A stretch of 20,021 bases of DNA from Microbacteriaceae bacterium (lineage in GTDB: Bacteria; Actinomycetota; Actinomycetes; Actinomycetales; Microbacteriaceae): positions 1-20,021 of the forward strand of contig JAODAU010000419.1 of the NCBI GenBank assembly GCA_025463615.1, in the 5' to 3' direction. A program made the position numbers and the translations under genes. Under the pieces are notes generated by a model. The model was not told where the DNA came from and did no database searches. It saw nothing but the letters and a program-made list of their open reading frames with translations. Below, in pieces: positions 7,202 through 14,254 of the stretch (within the stretch, counting starts at the first letter, position 1; every line of letters begins with the position of its first letter).

Positions 7202-8748
7202 GCGTGTGCCTCCTGGAGAACGGGTTGCGCGAACGTGAGCCGCCGGGCGTACGCCGGTGACGTGGCGGGGAAATCGCGGCGGTAGTGCGCGCCGCGCGAC
7301 TCCTCGCGGTCGAGCGCCGCGCGGACGACCGCGCGGGCGAGGTCGAGCAGGTTGCGGTGCTCGAGGTCGGCGACCGTGTCGCCGGCGACGGTCCAGGAGG
7401 CGAGGGTGCGCGCGGCGGCCGCGAGCGTCGCACCGTCGCGGGTGATGCCCGCGGCATCCCACATCAGTCGCTGCAGCGCCGAGCGATCCACCGGCACCAA
7501 CGAAAATTCAGGAGTCTGGTCATCGACGGTGCCCGACACGCCGGGATCCGGGAGGTCGACCGCGCCGAAATCCTGAATTTCCGAAGGGGGAGGAGCGTCG
7601 AGGGCGGCGGCCGCGCGCCAGGCGAAGACGAGCGACTCGAGCAGCGAGTTCGAGGCGAGCCGGTTCGCGCCGTGCACGCCGGTGTTCGCGGCCTCGCCGA
7701 CCGCGAAGAGGCCGGGGAGCGAGGTGCGGCCGACGTCGTCGGTGCGGATGCCGCCCATCCAGTAGTGCGCCGCGGGCGTCACGGGAATCGGCGTGACACC
7801 CCAGTCGAAGCCGTGCGCCCGGGTCGTGGCGGTGAGCCCGGGGAAGCGACGCTCGAGGAACGCGCCGCCGAGCGCGGTGGCGTCGAGCAGCACGGGCGCG
7901 CCGCCCTGCGCGGCCATCTGGTCGGCGATGCCGCGGGCCACGACATCCCGCGTGGCGAGCTCGGCGTCGGGGTGCGCGTGCTGCATGAACCGTTCGCCGT
8001 CCGCCGAGAGCAGCACGGCACCCTCGCCGCGCACTGCCTCCGAGATGAGCGGGTTACCCGGCACCGCGAGCGAGGTCGGGTGGAACTGGTAGAACTCAAG
8101 GTCGCCGAGGGCGGCGCCCGCGCGGAGGGCGGCCGCGACCCCATCGCCGGTCGCGACCGACGGGTTGGTCGTGTGCGTGTAGAGGTGCCCGGCTCCGCCG
8201 CTGGCGAGGATGACGGCGTCCGCATCCACCTCGAAGTTCACGCCGTCGGCGAGCAGCGAGACGCCCGCCACCCGCCCCTCGCGAACGACGAGGTCGCGCA
8301 TGAACGTGCGCTCGTGGATCGCGACACCGGAGCGGCGGATGCGCTCGATCAGCGCGAGCTCGATCGCGAGCCCCGTGGCATCCCCGTTCGCGTGGATGAC
8401 GCGCGCCTGGCTGTGCGCCGCCTCCCGCCCGCGCGCCAGGGCTCCGTTCGCGTCGCGGTCGAACCGCACGCCCAGCGCGATCAGGTCCCGAACGCGTGCC
8501 GGCCCCTCGGCGCAGAGCACCTCGACCGCGTGCCGGTCGTTGAGCCCCGCGCCGGCGGCGAGCGTGTCGGCGATGTGCGACGCGACCGAGTCGTCGTCGA
8601 ACAGCGCCGCCGCGATGCCGCCCTGCGCATACCGCGTGTTGCTCTCGGCGAGCTCCGACTTGGTGACGAGCACGACGTCGTGCCGCCTCGACGCCTCGAG
8701 CGCGGCGATCAGCCCGGCGATCCCGGTGCCGACCACGACCACCCTCAC
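7198..8748 (-). CDS. nadB: L-aspartate oxidase
   Basis: This 516-residue FAD enzyme oxidises L-aspartate to iminoaspartate, the first step of de novo NAD synthesis, and hands its unstable product to NadA. It starts with the dinucleotide fold VVVVGTGIAGLIAALEA, and then shows TRYAQGGIAAA, EFYQFHPTSL, AVRGEGAVLL, HYWMGGIRTD and the C-terminal FAD motif GLFAVGEAANTGVHGANRLASN (split: GLFAVGEAANTG and VHGANRLASNSLLES). A helical C-terminal domain follows. The GTG at 8748 is chosen because it overlaps the nadA stop as GTGA and precedes the Rossmann motif directly. The linker between the FAD part and the C-terminal domain is coded by an unusually A/T-rich segment bounded by an inverted repeat (7504-7580). 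Confidence 0.96.
   Translation of the reverse strand: MRVVVVGTGIAGLIAALEASRRHDVVLVTKSELAESNTRYAQGGIAAALFDDDSVASHIADTLAAGAGLNDRHAVEVLCAEGPARVRDLIALGVRFDRDANGALARGREAAHSQARVIHANGDATGLAIELALIERIRRSGVAIHERTFMRDLVVREGRVAGVSLLADGVNFEVDADAVILASGGAGHLYTHTTNPSVATGDGVAAALRAGAALGDLEFYQFHPTSLAVPGNPLISEAVRGEGAVLLSADGERFMQHAHPDAELATRDVVARGIADQMAAQGGAPVLLDATALGGAFLERRFPGLTATTRAHGFDWGVTPIPVTPAAHYWMGGIRTDDVGRTSLPGLFAVGEAANTGVHGANRLASNSLLESLVFAWRAAAALDAPPPSEIQDFGAVDLPDPGVSGTVDDQTPEFSLVPVDRSALQRLMWDAAGITRDGATLAAAARTLASWTVAGDTVADLEHRNLLDLARAVVRAALDREESRGAHYRRDFPATSPAYARRLTFAQPVLQEAHA
7504..7580. repeat. A/T-rich inverted repeat inside nadB linker
   Basis: Arms AAATTCAGGA (7504-7513) and TCCTGAATTT (7571-7580) are perfect 10-bp inverted copies separated by 57 nt. 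They lie in the stretch coding the non-conserved linker after the FAD domain. The arms are 70% A/T inside a gene of about 70% GC. The reading frame is kept. Confidence 0.6.
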
Positions 8749-10013
8749 GGCCGCGCCGCCAGCATGCGCTCGAGCGCGACCTTCGCGTTCGCCTTCACCG
8801 CGTCCGGCACCGTGATGCGGTTGACGACCTCGCCGCGCACGAGCGCCTCCAGCACCCACGCCAGGTACCCCGGGTGGATGCGGTACATCGTCGAGCACGG
8901 GCACACCACGTCGTCGAGGCAGAAGATCTCGTGCTGCGGGAACCCCGCCGCGAGCCGGTTCACCATATTGATCTCGGTGCCGATCGCGAATGTGGTCGGC
9001 TCGGTCGCGGACGCGACGGCCTTGCGGATGTAGTCGGTCGAGCCCGCCTCGTCCGCGGCATCCACGACCTCCATCGGGCACTCGGGGTGCACGATCACGC
9101 GCACGCCGGGGTGCGCGGCCCGCGCGCGGTCGACCTGGTCGACGGTGAAGCGCTTATGCACGCTGCAGAACCCGTGCCACAGGATGACCCGCGCGTCGAC
9201 CAGCGCCTCGGCCGTGTTGCCGCCGAGCGGCTTGCGCGGGTTCCACATGGGCATGCGCGAGACCGGCACGCCCATCGCCTTGGCGGTGTTGCGCCCGAGG
9301 TGCTGGTCGGGGAAGAAGAGCACGCGCTGCCCGCGCTCGAACGCCCACTCGAGCACGGTCGCCGCGTTCGACGAGGTGCAGACGATGCCGCCGTGCTCGC
9401 CGCAGAACGCCTTGAGCGCGGCCGACGAGTTCATGTAGGTGACGGGGATGACGGGCACCCGGCCCGCGGCATCCGGCTCCGTGCCGTAGATGCGCTCGAG
9501 CGCGGCCCAGGCATCCTCGACCGAGTCGATGTCGGCCATGTCGGCCATCGAGCACCCGGCGGCCACGTTGGGCAGGATGACCGCCTGCCCCTCCCGGGCG
9601 AGGATGTCGGCGGTCTCGGCCATGAAGTGCACGCCGCAGAACACGATGGCCTCGGCATCCGGAACCGTCTGCGCGGCGTTCGCGAGCTGGAACGAGTCGC
9701 CCAGGAAGTCGGCGTGCTGCACCACCTCGTCGCGCTGGTAGAAGTGGCCGAGAACGACCACGCGGCTGCCGAGCTCCTGCTTGGCGAGGCGGATGCGGTC
9801 GTGCAGCTGCTCGTTCGTGGCCCGCTGGTACTCCAGCGGCAGCGCGCCCTGGCGCGGCGATCCGACGGGGATGACGTCGCCCATGGATGACCCCGGACCG
9901 TACCCCGGCACGGTGTCGAAGTTCCACGGACCCTGCGCGAGGTCGGGCGTGCAGACCGCGCCCGCCGCCTGGCCGTTCGTGATCCGCTGGATGGTGCTGT
10001 CGACCGACGTCAT
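8745..10013 (-). CDS. nadA: Quinolinate synthase
   Basis: This 422-residue Fe-S enzyme condenses iminoaspartate with dihydroxyacetone phosphate to give quinolinate. It shows LGHFYQRDEVVQHADFLGDS (about 88-107), FCGVHFMAETA with a cluster cysteine (Cys126), WHGFCSVHKRF with Cys283, HPECPMEVV and DDVVCPCSTMYRIHPGYL with the third cluster cysteine (Cys371 or Cys373). About 60 N-terminal residues precede the catalytic core, so it is longer than the compact archaeal forms. The ATG at 10013 overlaps the nrtR TGA as ATGA. The downstream NifS is the probable sulfur donor for its [4Fe-4S] cluster. Confidence 0.97.
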   Translation of the reverse strand: MTSVDSTIQRITNGQAAGAVCTPDLAQGPWNFDTVPGYGPGSSMGDVIPVGSPRQGALPLEYQRATNEQLHDRIRLAKQELGSRVVVLGHFYQRDEVVQHADFLGDSFQLANAAQTVPDAEAIVFCGVHFMAETADILAREGQAVILPNVAAGCSMADMADIDSVEDAWAALERIYGTEPDAAGRVPVIPVTYMNSSAALKAFCGEHGGIVCTSSNAATVLEWAFERGQRVLFFPDQHLGRNTAKAMGVPVSRMPMWNPRKPLGGNTAEALVDARVILWHGFCSVHKRFTVDQVDRARAAHPGVRVIVHPECPMEVVDAADEAGSTDYIRKAVASATEPTTFAIGTEINMVNRLAAGFPQHEIFCLDDVVCPCSTMYRIHPGYLAWVLEALVRGEVVNRITVPDAVKANAKVALERMLAARP

Positions 10014-10696
10014 TCTGGTTCCCTGGTTTCTGCGGTGGTGGTGAGCGGCCCGTTGTCTGAGATGGCGACCGACTCGTTGTAGCGGTAGAGGCGCGGGGGG
10101 CGGTGTCGGCCGCCGGTGAGGTGCTCGTTCGTTGCGATGATCGCGTTCGACGCCTCCATCTGGCGGCGGAAGTTGGCCGGGTCGAGCGGGCGACCGAGCA
10201 CGGCCTCGTGCACCTCGCGCAGCTCGGCGAGGGTGAAGGTATCGCCGAGGAAGGCGCGCGCGATGCGGGAGTACTCCATCTTGGTGCGGAGCCGCCAGAG
10301 GGCGTATTCGACGATCAGGTTGTGGTCGAAGGCGAGCGGCGGCAGCTCGTCGGCCGGGAACCAGCGCACGTTCTCGCCGATGGTGGCGAGGCTCGCCTCG
10401 TCGCTGCGCACCAGCGCCCAGTAGATGATCGAGACGACGCGAGTGCCCGGCGAGCGGTCCACGTCGCCGAACGCGTAGAGCTGCTCGAGGTAGCGAGGGT
10501 CGAGGCCGGTCGTGTCGAGCAGGTTGCGACCGGCCGCGGCCACGAGGCTCTCGGTCTCGCGCACGAGCCCGCCGGGGAGGGCCCAGCTGCCCATGTGCGG
10601 CTCCTTGATGCGGCGCACGAGCGGCAGCCGCAGCGACGCGCGACTCTCGTCGTCGCTGCGGAGGGCGAAGATGACGGTCGATACCGCGAGATCCAT
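10010..10696 (-). CDS. nrtR: NrtR-type Nudix-like transcriptional regulator of NAD biosynthesis
   Basis: This 228-residue protein joins a Nudix-like domain (about 5-125) to a C-terminal winged-helix region containing KMEYSRIARAFLGDTFTLAELREVHEAVLG (split: MEYSRIARAFLGD and TFTLAELREVHEAVLG) and RRQMEASN. NrtR proteins repress NAD genes, and ADP-ribose or related NAD metabolites release them from DNA. The Nudix box (about 42-65) is degenerate: the RExxEExG core reads RNLLDTTG, so the catalytic glutamates are lost and hydrolase activity is unlikely. A strong ribosome site (AGGAGG, 5 nt before ATG 10696) is present. The gene leads the operon nrtR-nadA-nadB-nadC-nifS and has an inverted-repeat operator just upstream, so it is probably autoregulated. 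Confidence 0.92.
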   Translation of the reverse strand: MDLAVSTVIFALRSDDESRASLRLPLVRRIKEPHMGSWALPGGLVRETESLVAAAGRNLLDTTGLDPRYLEQLYAFGDVDRSPGTRVVSIIYWALVRSDEASLATIGENVRWFPADELPPLAFDHNLIVEYALWRLRTKMEYSRIARAFLGDTFTLAELREVHEAVLGRPLDPANFRRQMEASNAIIATNEHLTGGRHRPPRLYRYNESVAISDNGPLTTTAETREPE

Positions 10697-10712
10697 GGCG
10701 CCCTCCTCAGAG

Positions 10713-10733
10713 TTAAAGTCGCTGTGACCTTAA
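10713..10733. promoter_or_regulatory. Candidate NrtR operator upstream of nrtR-nadABC-nifS
   Basis: TTAAAGTC (10713-10720) and GACCTTAA (10726-10733) form an inverted repeat with one mismatch per 8-bp arm and a 5-nt centre. It lies 16 bp upstream of the nrtR start codon and immediately downstream of a good -10 hexamer. The predicted transcription start falls inside it, as expected for a repressor site. Confidence 0.7.
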
Positions 10734-10736
10734 GCC

Positions 10737-10742
10737 ATTTTA
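10737..10742 (-). promoter_or_regulatory. -10 hexamer (TAAAAT) of the nad operon promoter
   Basis: TAAAAT on the minus strand is the best -10 match near nrtR. Transcription would start around 10729-10731, within the inverted-repeat operator, giving a leader of about 35 nt that includes the AGGAGG site. The -35 region is weak, which would suit a tightly regulated promoter. Confidence 0.5.
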
Positions 10743-11072
10743 CCCCTTCGGGTCGGATGCACCCATACTGGCAGCGGGCACCGCGACGAGGTCGCCCACG
10801 CACACGTCGCTGAGCGGGTCGGGGATGCTGCGGCGCAGCGAGGGCAGAACGGTGGGGGGTCATCGGGACGACATCCCCTGGGATAACGGCATGCGCCAAG
10901 CCTGCGCCGGGCGAACGCGCGCCGACCGAACCCTTACGACATCGGAACGCCGGCCCGCCGGATCCTGACGCCGCGCTAACGAGCGCACGGATCCCGTTCG
11001 GATTCGTCGCGTGGTCGCACGGAGTTCGTTAGGGCCGCCCGATGCCCGATCGCGACGGCGTAGACCGGGGTC
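10743..11072. other. 330-bp intergenic region between nrtR and a small unknown gene
   Basis: I see no convincing full gene. It holds a short palindrome GCTGCG-G-CGCAGC (10827-10839), and a 40-codon open stretch on the minus strand (10740-10859) with strongly G/C-biased third positions. It also holds CTAACGA (10976-10982) and its inverted copy TCGTTAG (11026-11032), which enclose two direct copies of CGCACGGA (10984-10991 and 11016-11023). The right end carries a -10-like TAGACC before the next gene. Confidence 0.5.
11061..11066 (+). promoter_or_regulatory. -10-like hexamer (TAGACC) of the unknown gene at 11073
   Basis: TAGACC is followed by 6 nt and the ATG at 11073, the same leaderless spacing seen at several genes here. 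The last base departs from the usual TAnnnT form, so support is modest. Confidence 0.35.
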
Positions 11073-11504
11073 ATGACAAGTGACACACTGCACGATGTCG
11101 CCGGGCTCTGGCCCGCGCACTCGATCTGGAGCGGGCTCGACATGACCGTCGCGGGGGTGTCCATGCTGCGGCTCGTCGACTGGGCGGGCACGCCGTGCGT
11201 GCACAACTGCGAGGGCCCCGCGTCGGTCGTGGTCGCCCGCGTGACGTCCGTCGCGGTCAGCGCGACCGGCGCGGTCGAGGTCACGATCGACGCCGACCTC
11301 GACGGCTGCAGGCCCATCGTGGAGGCCACTCGGATGATCGGCCGAGAGCCCCGCTGCGCCCGCTTCGACATGCTGGTGCGCAGCCCGAAGGATGACGCGC
11401 TCAACTACGTCGTGCGGGCGCTCCCCGCCGACATCACGGCCGGCGACCTCCTGGCGTTCCCCTGCGTCGGCGCCTCGGCGCTGCACGACGTGCGGGTCGC
11501 CTGA
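11073..11504 (+). CDS. Hypothetical protein, possibly related to the C-terminal beta-domain of fold-III PLP decarboxylases
   Basis: This 143-residue protein is of unknown function. Its codon third positions are almost all G or C, so it is very likely a real gene. There is no signal peptide or membrane span. It alternates short hydrophobic strands (SVVVARVTSVAVSATGAVEVTIDA, split: SVVVARVTSVAV and SATGAVEVTIDA), suggesting a beta-rich fold. The end, ALPADITAGDLLAFPCVGAS (about 116-135), recalls the LPxxxxGDxLxFxxxGAY motif closing the C-terminal domain of diaminopimelate/ornithine-type decarboxylases. The likeness is weak, and no PLP-binding barrel is present. It stops 1 nt from the convergent CoA-binding protein gene. 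Confidence 0.7.
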   Translation: MTSDTLHDVAGLWPAHSIWSGLDMTVAGVSMLRLVDWAGTPCVHNCEGPASVVVARVTSVAVSATGAVEVTIDADLDGCRPIVEATRMIGREPRCARFDMLVRSPKDDALNYVVRALPADITAGDLLAFPCVGASALHDVRVA

Positions 11505-11505
11505 G

Positions 11506-11919
11506 CTATGCCGCCGCGCGATTGCCCAGGCGCAGCGTGGTCGCGCCGATACAGGTGTCCTCAACGTAGGTGAGCCCGGCATCCTGGGCGATGGATCGGG
11601 CCTCCTCGGAGGCGATGCCCAGCTGCAGCCACAGGGTCTTCGTGCCGATGGCGACTGCGTCGCGGGCGATGCCCGGCGTCTCGTCGGCGGGCCGGAAGAC
11701 ATCCACGATGTCGACCGGGAACGGGATGTCGCGCAGCGACGCGTAGGCGCGCCGGCCGAGGATCTCGGTGGCCTTCGGGTGCACGGGGATCACGTCGTAG
11801 CCAGCCTCGATGAGGATTGTGGCGATTTTGCTAGACGTCTTCTCCGGGTCGGTCGAGAGGCCCACGACGGCCACGGTGCGGGCCGCGTCGAGCAGGGACT
11901 TGAGGTCTGCGTCATCCAT
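11506..11919 (-). CDS. CoA-binding domain protein (YccU-like)
   Basis: This 137-residue protein is a single Rossmann-type CoA-binding domain, like E. coli YccU. It shows VAVVGLSTDPEKTSSKIA near the N-terminus, then GYDVIPVHPKATEILGRRAYASLRDIP (split: GYDVIPVHPKA and TEILGRRAYASLRDIP), VDIVDVFRPADE, LWLQLGIASEEA and YVEDTCIG. The fold is shared with succinyl-CoA synthetase alpha subunits, but the ligase parts are absent. The precise role of the family is not established; a CoA-sensing or acyl-carrying role is possible. The ATG at 11919 is chosen because the longer frame (to 11958) adds 13 residues not typical of the family. It is divergent from the reductase-DGPF-sigma cluster. Confidence 0.88.
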   Translation of the reverse strand: MDDADLKSLLDAARTVAVVGLSTDPEKTSSKIATILIEAGYDVIPVHPKATEILGRRAYASLRDIPFPVDIVDVFRPADETPGIARDAVAIGTKTLWLQLGIASEEARSIAQDAGLTYVEDTCIGATTLRLGNRAAA

Positions 11920-11973
11920 GGCACTGTGAACACCGGCGTCGCGAAAGCAATTCCACATTTTTTTCCCGGGACT

Positions 11974-12001
11974 TGTCCGATCGCCGTGGGCGAGTTCGTT
12001 G
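11974..12001 (+). promoter_or_regulatory. Candidate ECF-type promoter of the reductase-DGPF-sigma operon
   Basis: TGTCCGA (11974-11980) and CGTTG (11997-12001) are spaced by 16 nt. The pattern is like ECF sigma promoters, which pair a short -35 with a CGT-type -10, and the -35 is close to the TGTCGA type I recall for ECF42 targets. It would give a leader of about 45 nt before the ATG at 12051. It is a guess made by eye. Confidence 0.3.
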
Positions 12002-12050
12002 CGGTTGTGAGAGGCAGCCCAGAGGGGGCGCCGCGAAGGCAGGAGATGTC

Positions 12051-12644
12051 ATGAGAAAAATCGTCGTCATTTCGATGATCACCCTGGACGGCGTGATGCA
12101 GGGCCCGGGCGGCCCCGGCGAGGACACGTCGAACGGGTTCGCCCACGGCGGCTGGACCGCCGGCTTCGGCGACGAGGTGTTCGCCGAGCGCTTCGCCGCG
12201 CAGATGCAGCCCGCCGAACTGCTGCTGGGCCGCAGGACCTTCGACATCTTCGAGGCCTACTGGCCCGAGCACGCCGACGGCTGGCCCGGCATCAACGAGT
12301 CCACGAAATACGTCGTCTCCGAGACGAGGGATGCCGCGGGATGGAGCAACTCCGTCTTCCTGCACGGCCTCCCGGCGGTGAAGGCGCTCAGGGAGTCGGA
12401 TGGCCCGGAGCTCCACGTCTGGGGCAGCGGCCGCCTCATCCAGGCCCTGCTCGAGAACGACCTGGTCGACGAGCTGCGGCTCACGATCTTCCCGGTGACG
12501 ATCGGCGAGGGCAAGAGGCTGTTCGACGGCGGGGCGATTCCGGCGGCATTCTCGCTGACGGAGTGCGTCGGCACCCCGAGCGGCCTCATAATGGCCAACT
12601 ACGAGCGCGCCGGCGAGCTCACGCTCGGCACGGTCGGCGACTGA
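12051..12644 (+). CDS. Dihydrofolate reductase / RibD C-terminal family protein
   Basis: This 197-residue protein has the RibD C-terminal/DHFR-like fold, an NAD(P)H-binding reductase domain. It starts RKIVVISMITLDGVMQGPGG, with the ISxTLDGxxxG signature of the family. It continues with LLLGRRTFDIF (about 63-73), LHVWGSGRLIQALLENDLVDELRLTIFPV (split: LHVWGSGRLIQAL and LENDLVDELRLTIFPV) and GEGKRLFD. Free-standing members are common in actinobacteria, and their substrates are mostly unknown. An AGGAG ribosome site lies 5 nt before the ATG. The gene is followed 14 nt later by the DGPF protein gene and then the ECF sigma factor, so it is probably a member or target of that module rather than a folate enzyme. 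Confidence 0.88.
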   Translation: MRKIVVISMITLDGVMQGPGGPGEDTSNGFAHGGWTAGFGDEVFAERFAAQMQPAELLLGRRTFDIFEAYWPEHADGWPGINESTKYVVSETRDAAGWSNSVFLHGLPAVKALRESDGPELHVWGSGRLIQALLENDLVDELRLTIFPVTIGEGKRLFDGGAIPAAFSLTECVGTPSGLIMANYERAGELTLGTVGD

Positions 12645-12658
12645 GGAGAGGGCGGATC

Positions 12659-13009
12659 ATGCAGTATCTCGTTTCCGTGATCGACGACGGCCAGGCGCTT
12701 GCCGCGGGCCGCGACGAATCCGCGACCGCGGCCGAACAGGCCGCCATCGACGTCTTCAACGAACGCCTGCAGGCCGACGGCAACTGGGTGTTCGCCGGCG
12801 GGCTGGGCGGGGCGGAGGTCGCCACGACCATCGACAACCGGGAGGGTCGCGGCATCGTGACCGACGGCCCGTTCGTCGAGACCAAGGAGTTCCTCGCCGG
12901 GTTCTGGATCATCGAGGCCGCCGACCTCGACGAGGCCCTCGCGCTCGCGATGGACGCGTCGACCGCCTGCAACCGCAAGATCGAGGTGCGGCCGTTCCTC
13001 CAGCCGTGA
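12659..13009 (+). CDS. DGPF / YCII-related domain protein
   Basis: This 116-residue small protein has a dimeric alpha-beta (YCII-like) fold. It opens MQYLVSVIDD, and carries the name-giving DGPF motif in VTDGPFVETKE (Asp69-Phe72), followed by FWIIEAADLDEALALA. DGPF proteins are the hallmark partners of ECF42 sigma factors and are often their transcriptional targets. Their biochemical role is unresolved. The ATG at 12659 has GAGGAG upstream, overlapping the stop of the reductase gene. Its TGA overlaps the GTG start of the sigma factor (GTGA), so the two are translationally coupled. Confidence 0.92.
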   Translation: MQYLVSVIDDGQALAAGRDESATAAEQAAIDVFNERLQADGNWVFAGGLGGAEVATTIDNREGRGIVTDGPFVETKEFLAGFWIIEAADLDEALALAMDASTACNRKIEVRPFLQP

Positions 13010-14235
13010 ACGGCGTGACGGAGGCGATCGCCCGGGCCCACCGCGAGGAGTGGGGCCGGGTGGTCGCCACGGTCAACCGTCGGTTCCGCGACCTCGACAT
13101 CGCCGAGGATGCCGCCGCCGAGGCCTTCGCGATCGCCGTCGAGCGCTGGCCGCTCGACGGCGTGCCCCCGAACCCTGGCGCCTGGCTCACCACAACGGCG
13201 GGCAACCGGGCCATCGATCGCATCCGGCGCGAGAGCAAACGCGCCGACAAATACAGGGAGGCGATGCTGGTGTTCGACGACGAACCCGCGGAACCGGTCG
13301 GCGCCGTCGACGACGATCGCCTGCGGCTCATCTTCACCTGCTGCCACCCGGCGCTCTCCATGGAGGCCCGCGTCGGCCTGACCCTCCGGATGCTCGGCGG
13401 CCTCACCGTCGCCGAGATCGCGCGGGCCTTCCTCGTCGAGGAGCCGGCGATGGCGCGCAGGATCACGCGGGCGAAGGACAAGATCCGGCAGGCCGGCATC
13501 CCGTACCGCGTGCCGTCGGAGCGGGACCTGCCCGGACGCATCTCCGGCGTGCTCGCGGTGATCTACCTCGTGTTCAACGAGGGCTACCTGGCGACGGGCG
13601 CGGGCTCCGAGTCGATCCGCGACGAGCTCACGGGCGAGGCGATCCGGTTGACGCGGCTGCTCCACGGGCTGCTTCCGGACGACGGCGAGGTCACCGGCCT
13701 GCTCGCGCTCCTGCTGCTCACCGAGGCGCGACGCGCGGCCCGGCTCTCGGCGGCCGGCGAGCTGGTGACCCTCGACGAGCAGGATCGGGCGCTCTGGAGC
13801 GTGCCCCTCATCGCCGAGGGCCACGCGCTGGTGCGTGAACGGCTCGCCACCGGCCTCGCGCCGGGGCGGTACCAGCTGCTCGCGGCGGTCAACGCGGTGC
13901 ACACGTCGGCCCGCGACATCCGCGACACCGACTGGTCGCAGGTGGTGGCCCTCTACGACCAGCTCGCGGCGCTCGACCCGTCCCCGGTCGTCGCCCTCAA
14001 CCGCGCGATCGCCGTGGCCGAGCTGGACGGCCCGGATGTCGCCCTGGCCCTGGTCGACCCCCTCGCCGCCGCGCTGGCCGGCTACCACCCCTTCCACGCG
14101 GCCCGCGCCGACCTGCTGCGGCGGCAGGGGCGCACGGTCGAGGCCCGGGCGGCGTACGACCCGGCGATCGAGCTCTCGGGCAACGACGCGGAGGCCGCCG
14201 CGCTGGCCCGCCGCCGCGACGCGCTCGGCGCGTAG
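13006..14235 (+). CDS. ECF42-type RNA polymerase sigma factor with long C-terminal extension
   Basis: This 409-residue protein is much longer than a simple ECF sigma factor (about 180-200). Region 2 spans about residues 10-80, with DIAEDAAAEAFAIAVERWP and NPGAWLTTTAGNRAIDRIRR (split: NPGAWLTTTAGN and RAIDRIRR). The TCCHPAL motif (about 111-117) and region 4 (LTLRMLGGLTVAEIARAFLV, about 125-144) follow. Residues about 180-409 form the extension typical of this group, with IYLVFNEGYLA, LLTEARRAAR and helical repeats near the C-terminus. ECF42 factors lack an anti-sigma factor and are thought to be controlled through this extension. The pairing with a DGPF gene upstream supports the group assignment. 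Start GTG 13006 overlaps the DGPF stop. Confidence 0.92.
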   Translation: MNGVTEAIARAHREEWGRVVATVNRRFRDLDIAEDAAAEAFAIAVERWPLDGVPPNPGAWLTTTAGNRAIDRIRRESKRADKYREAMLVFDDEPAEPVGAVDDDRLRLIFTCCHPALSMEARVGLTLRMLGGLTVAEIARAFLVEEPAMARRITRAKDKIRQAGIPYRVPSERDLPGRISGVLAVIYLVFNEGYLATGAGSESIRDELTGEAIRLTRLLHGLLPDDGEVTGLLALLLLTEARRAARLSAAGELVTLDEQDRALWSVPLIAEGHALVRERLATGLAPGRYQLLAAVNAVHTSARDIRDTDWSQVVALYDQLAALDPSPVVALNRAIAVAELDGPDVALALVDPLAAALAGYHPFHAARADLLRRQGRTVEARAAYDPAIELSGNDAEAAALARRRDALGA

Positions 14236-14243
14236 CACCGCGA

Positions 14244-14249
14244 TACCGT
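14244..14249 (+). promoter_or_regulatory. -10 hexamer (TACCGT) of the PHP gene, leaderless arrangement
   Basis: TACCGT lies 5 nt before the ATG at 14255, and no Shine-Dalgarno sequence is present. This suggests the PHP gene is transcribed separately from the sigma-factor operon that ends 19 nt upstream. Confidence 0.45.
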
Positions 14250-14254
14250 TGAGC

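Noticed and set aside
10827..10839. GCTGCG-G-CGCAGC palindrome as an operator
   Set aside because: It is a G/C-only type of palindrome that is common by chance at this composition and is not near a promoter element.
10315..10899. A 194-codon minus-strand frame over nrtR and its promoter
   Set aside because: It overlaps nrtR in another frame and crosses the operator; its sequence is Arg/Pro/Ser-rich without motifs.
10976..11404. A 142-codon minus-strand frame opposite the unknown gene at 11073
   Set aside because: The plus-strand frame has the stronger G/C third-position bias and a promoter-like element; the minus frame looks like its shadow.
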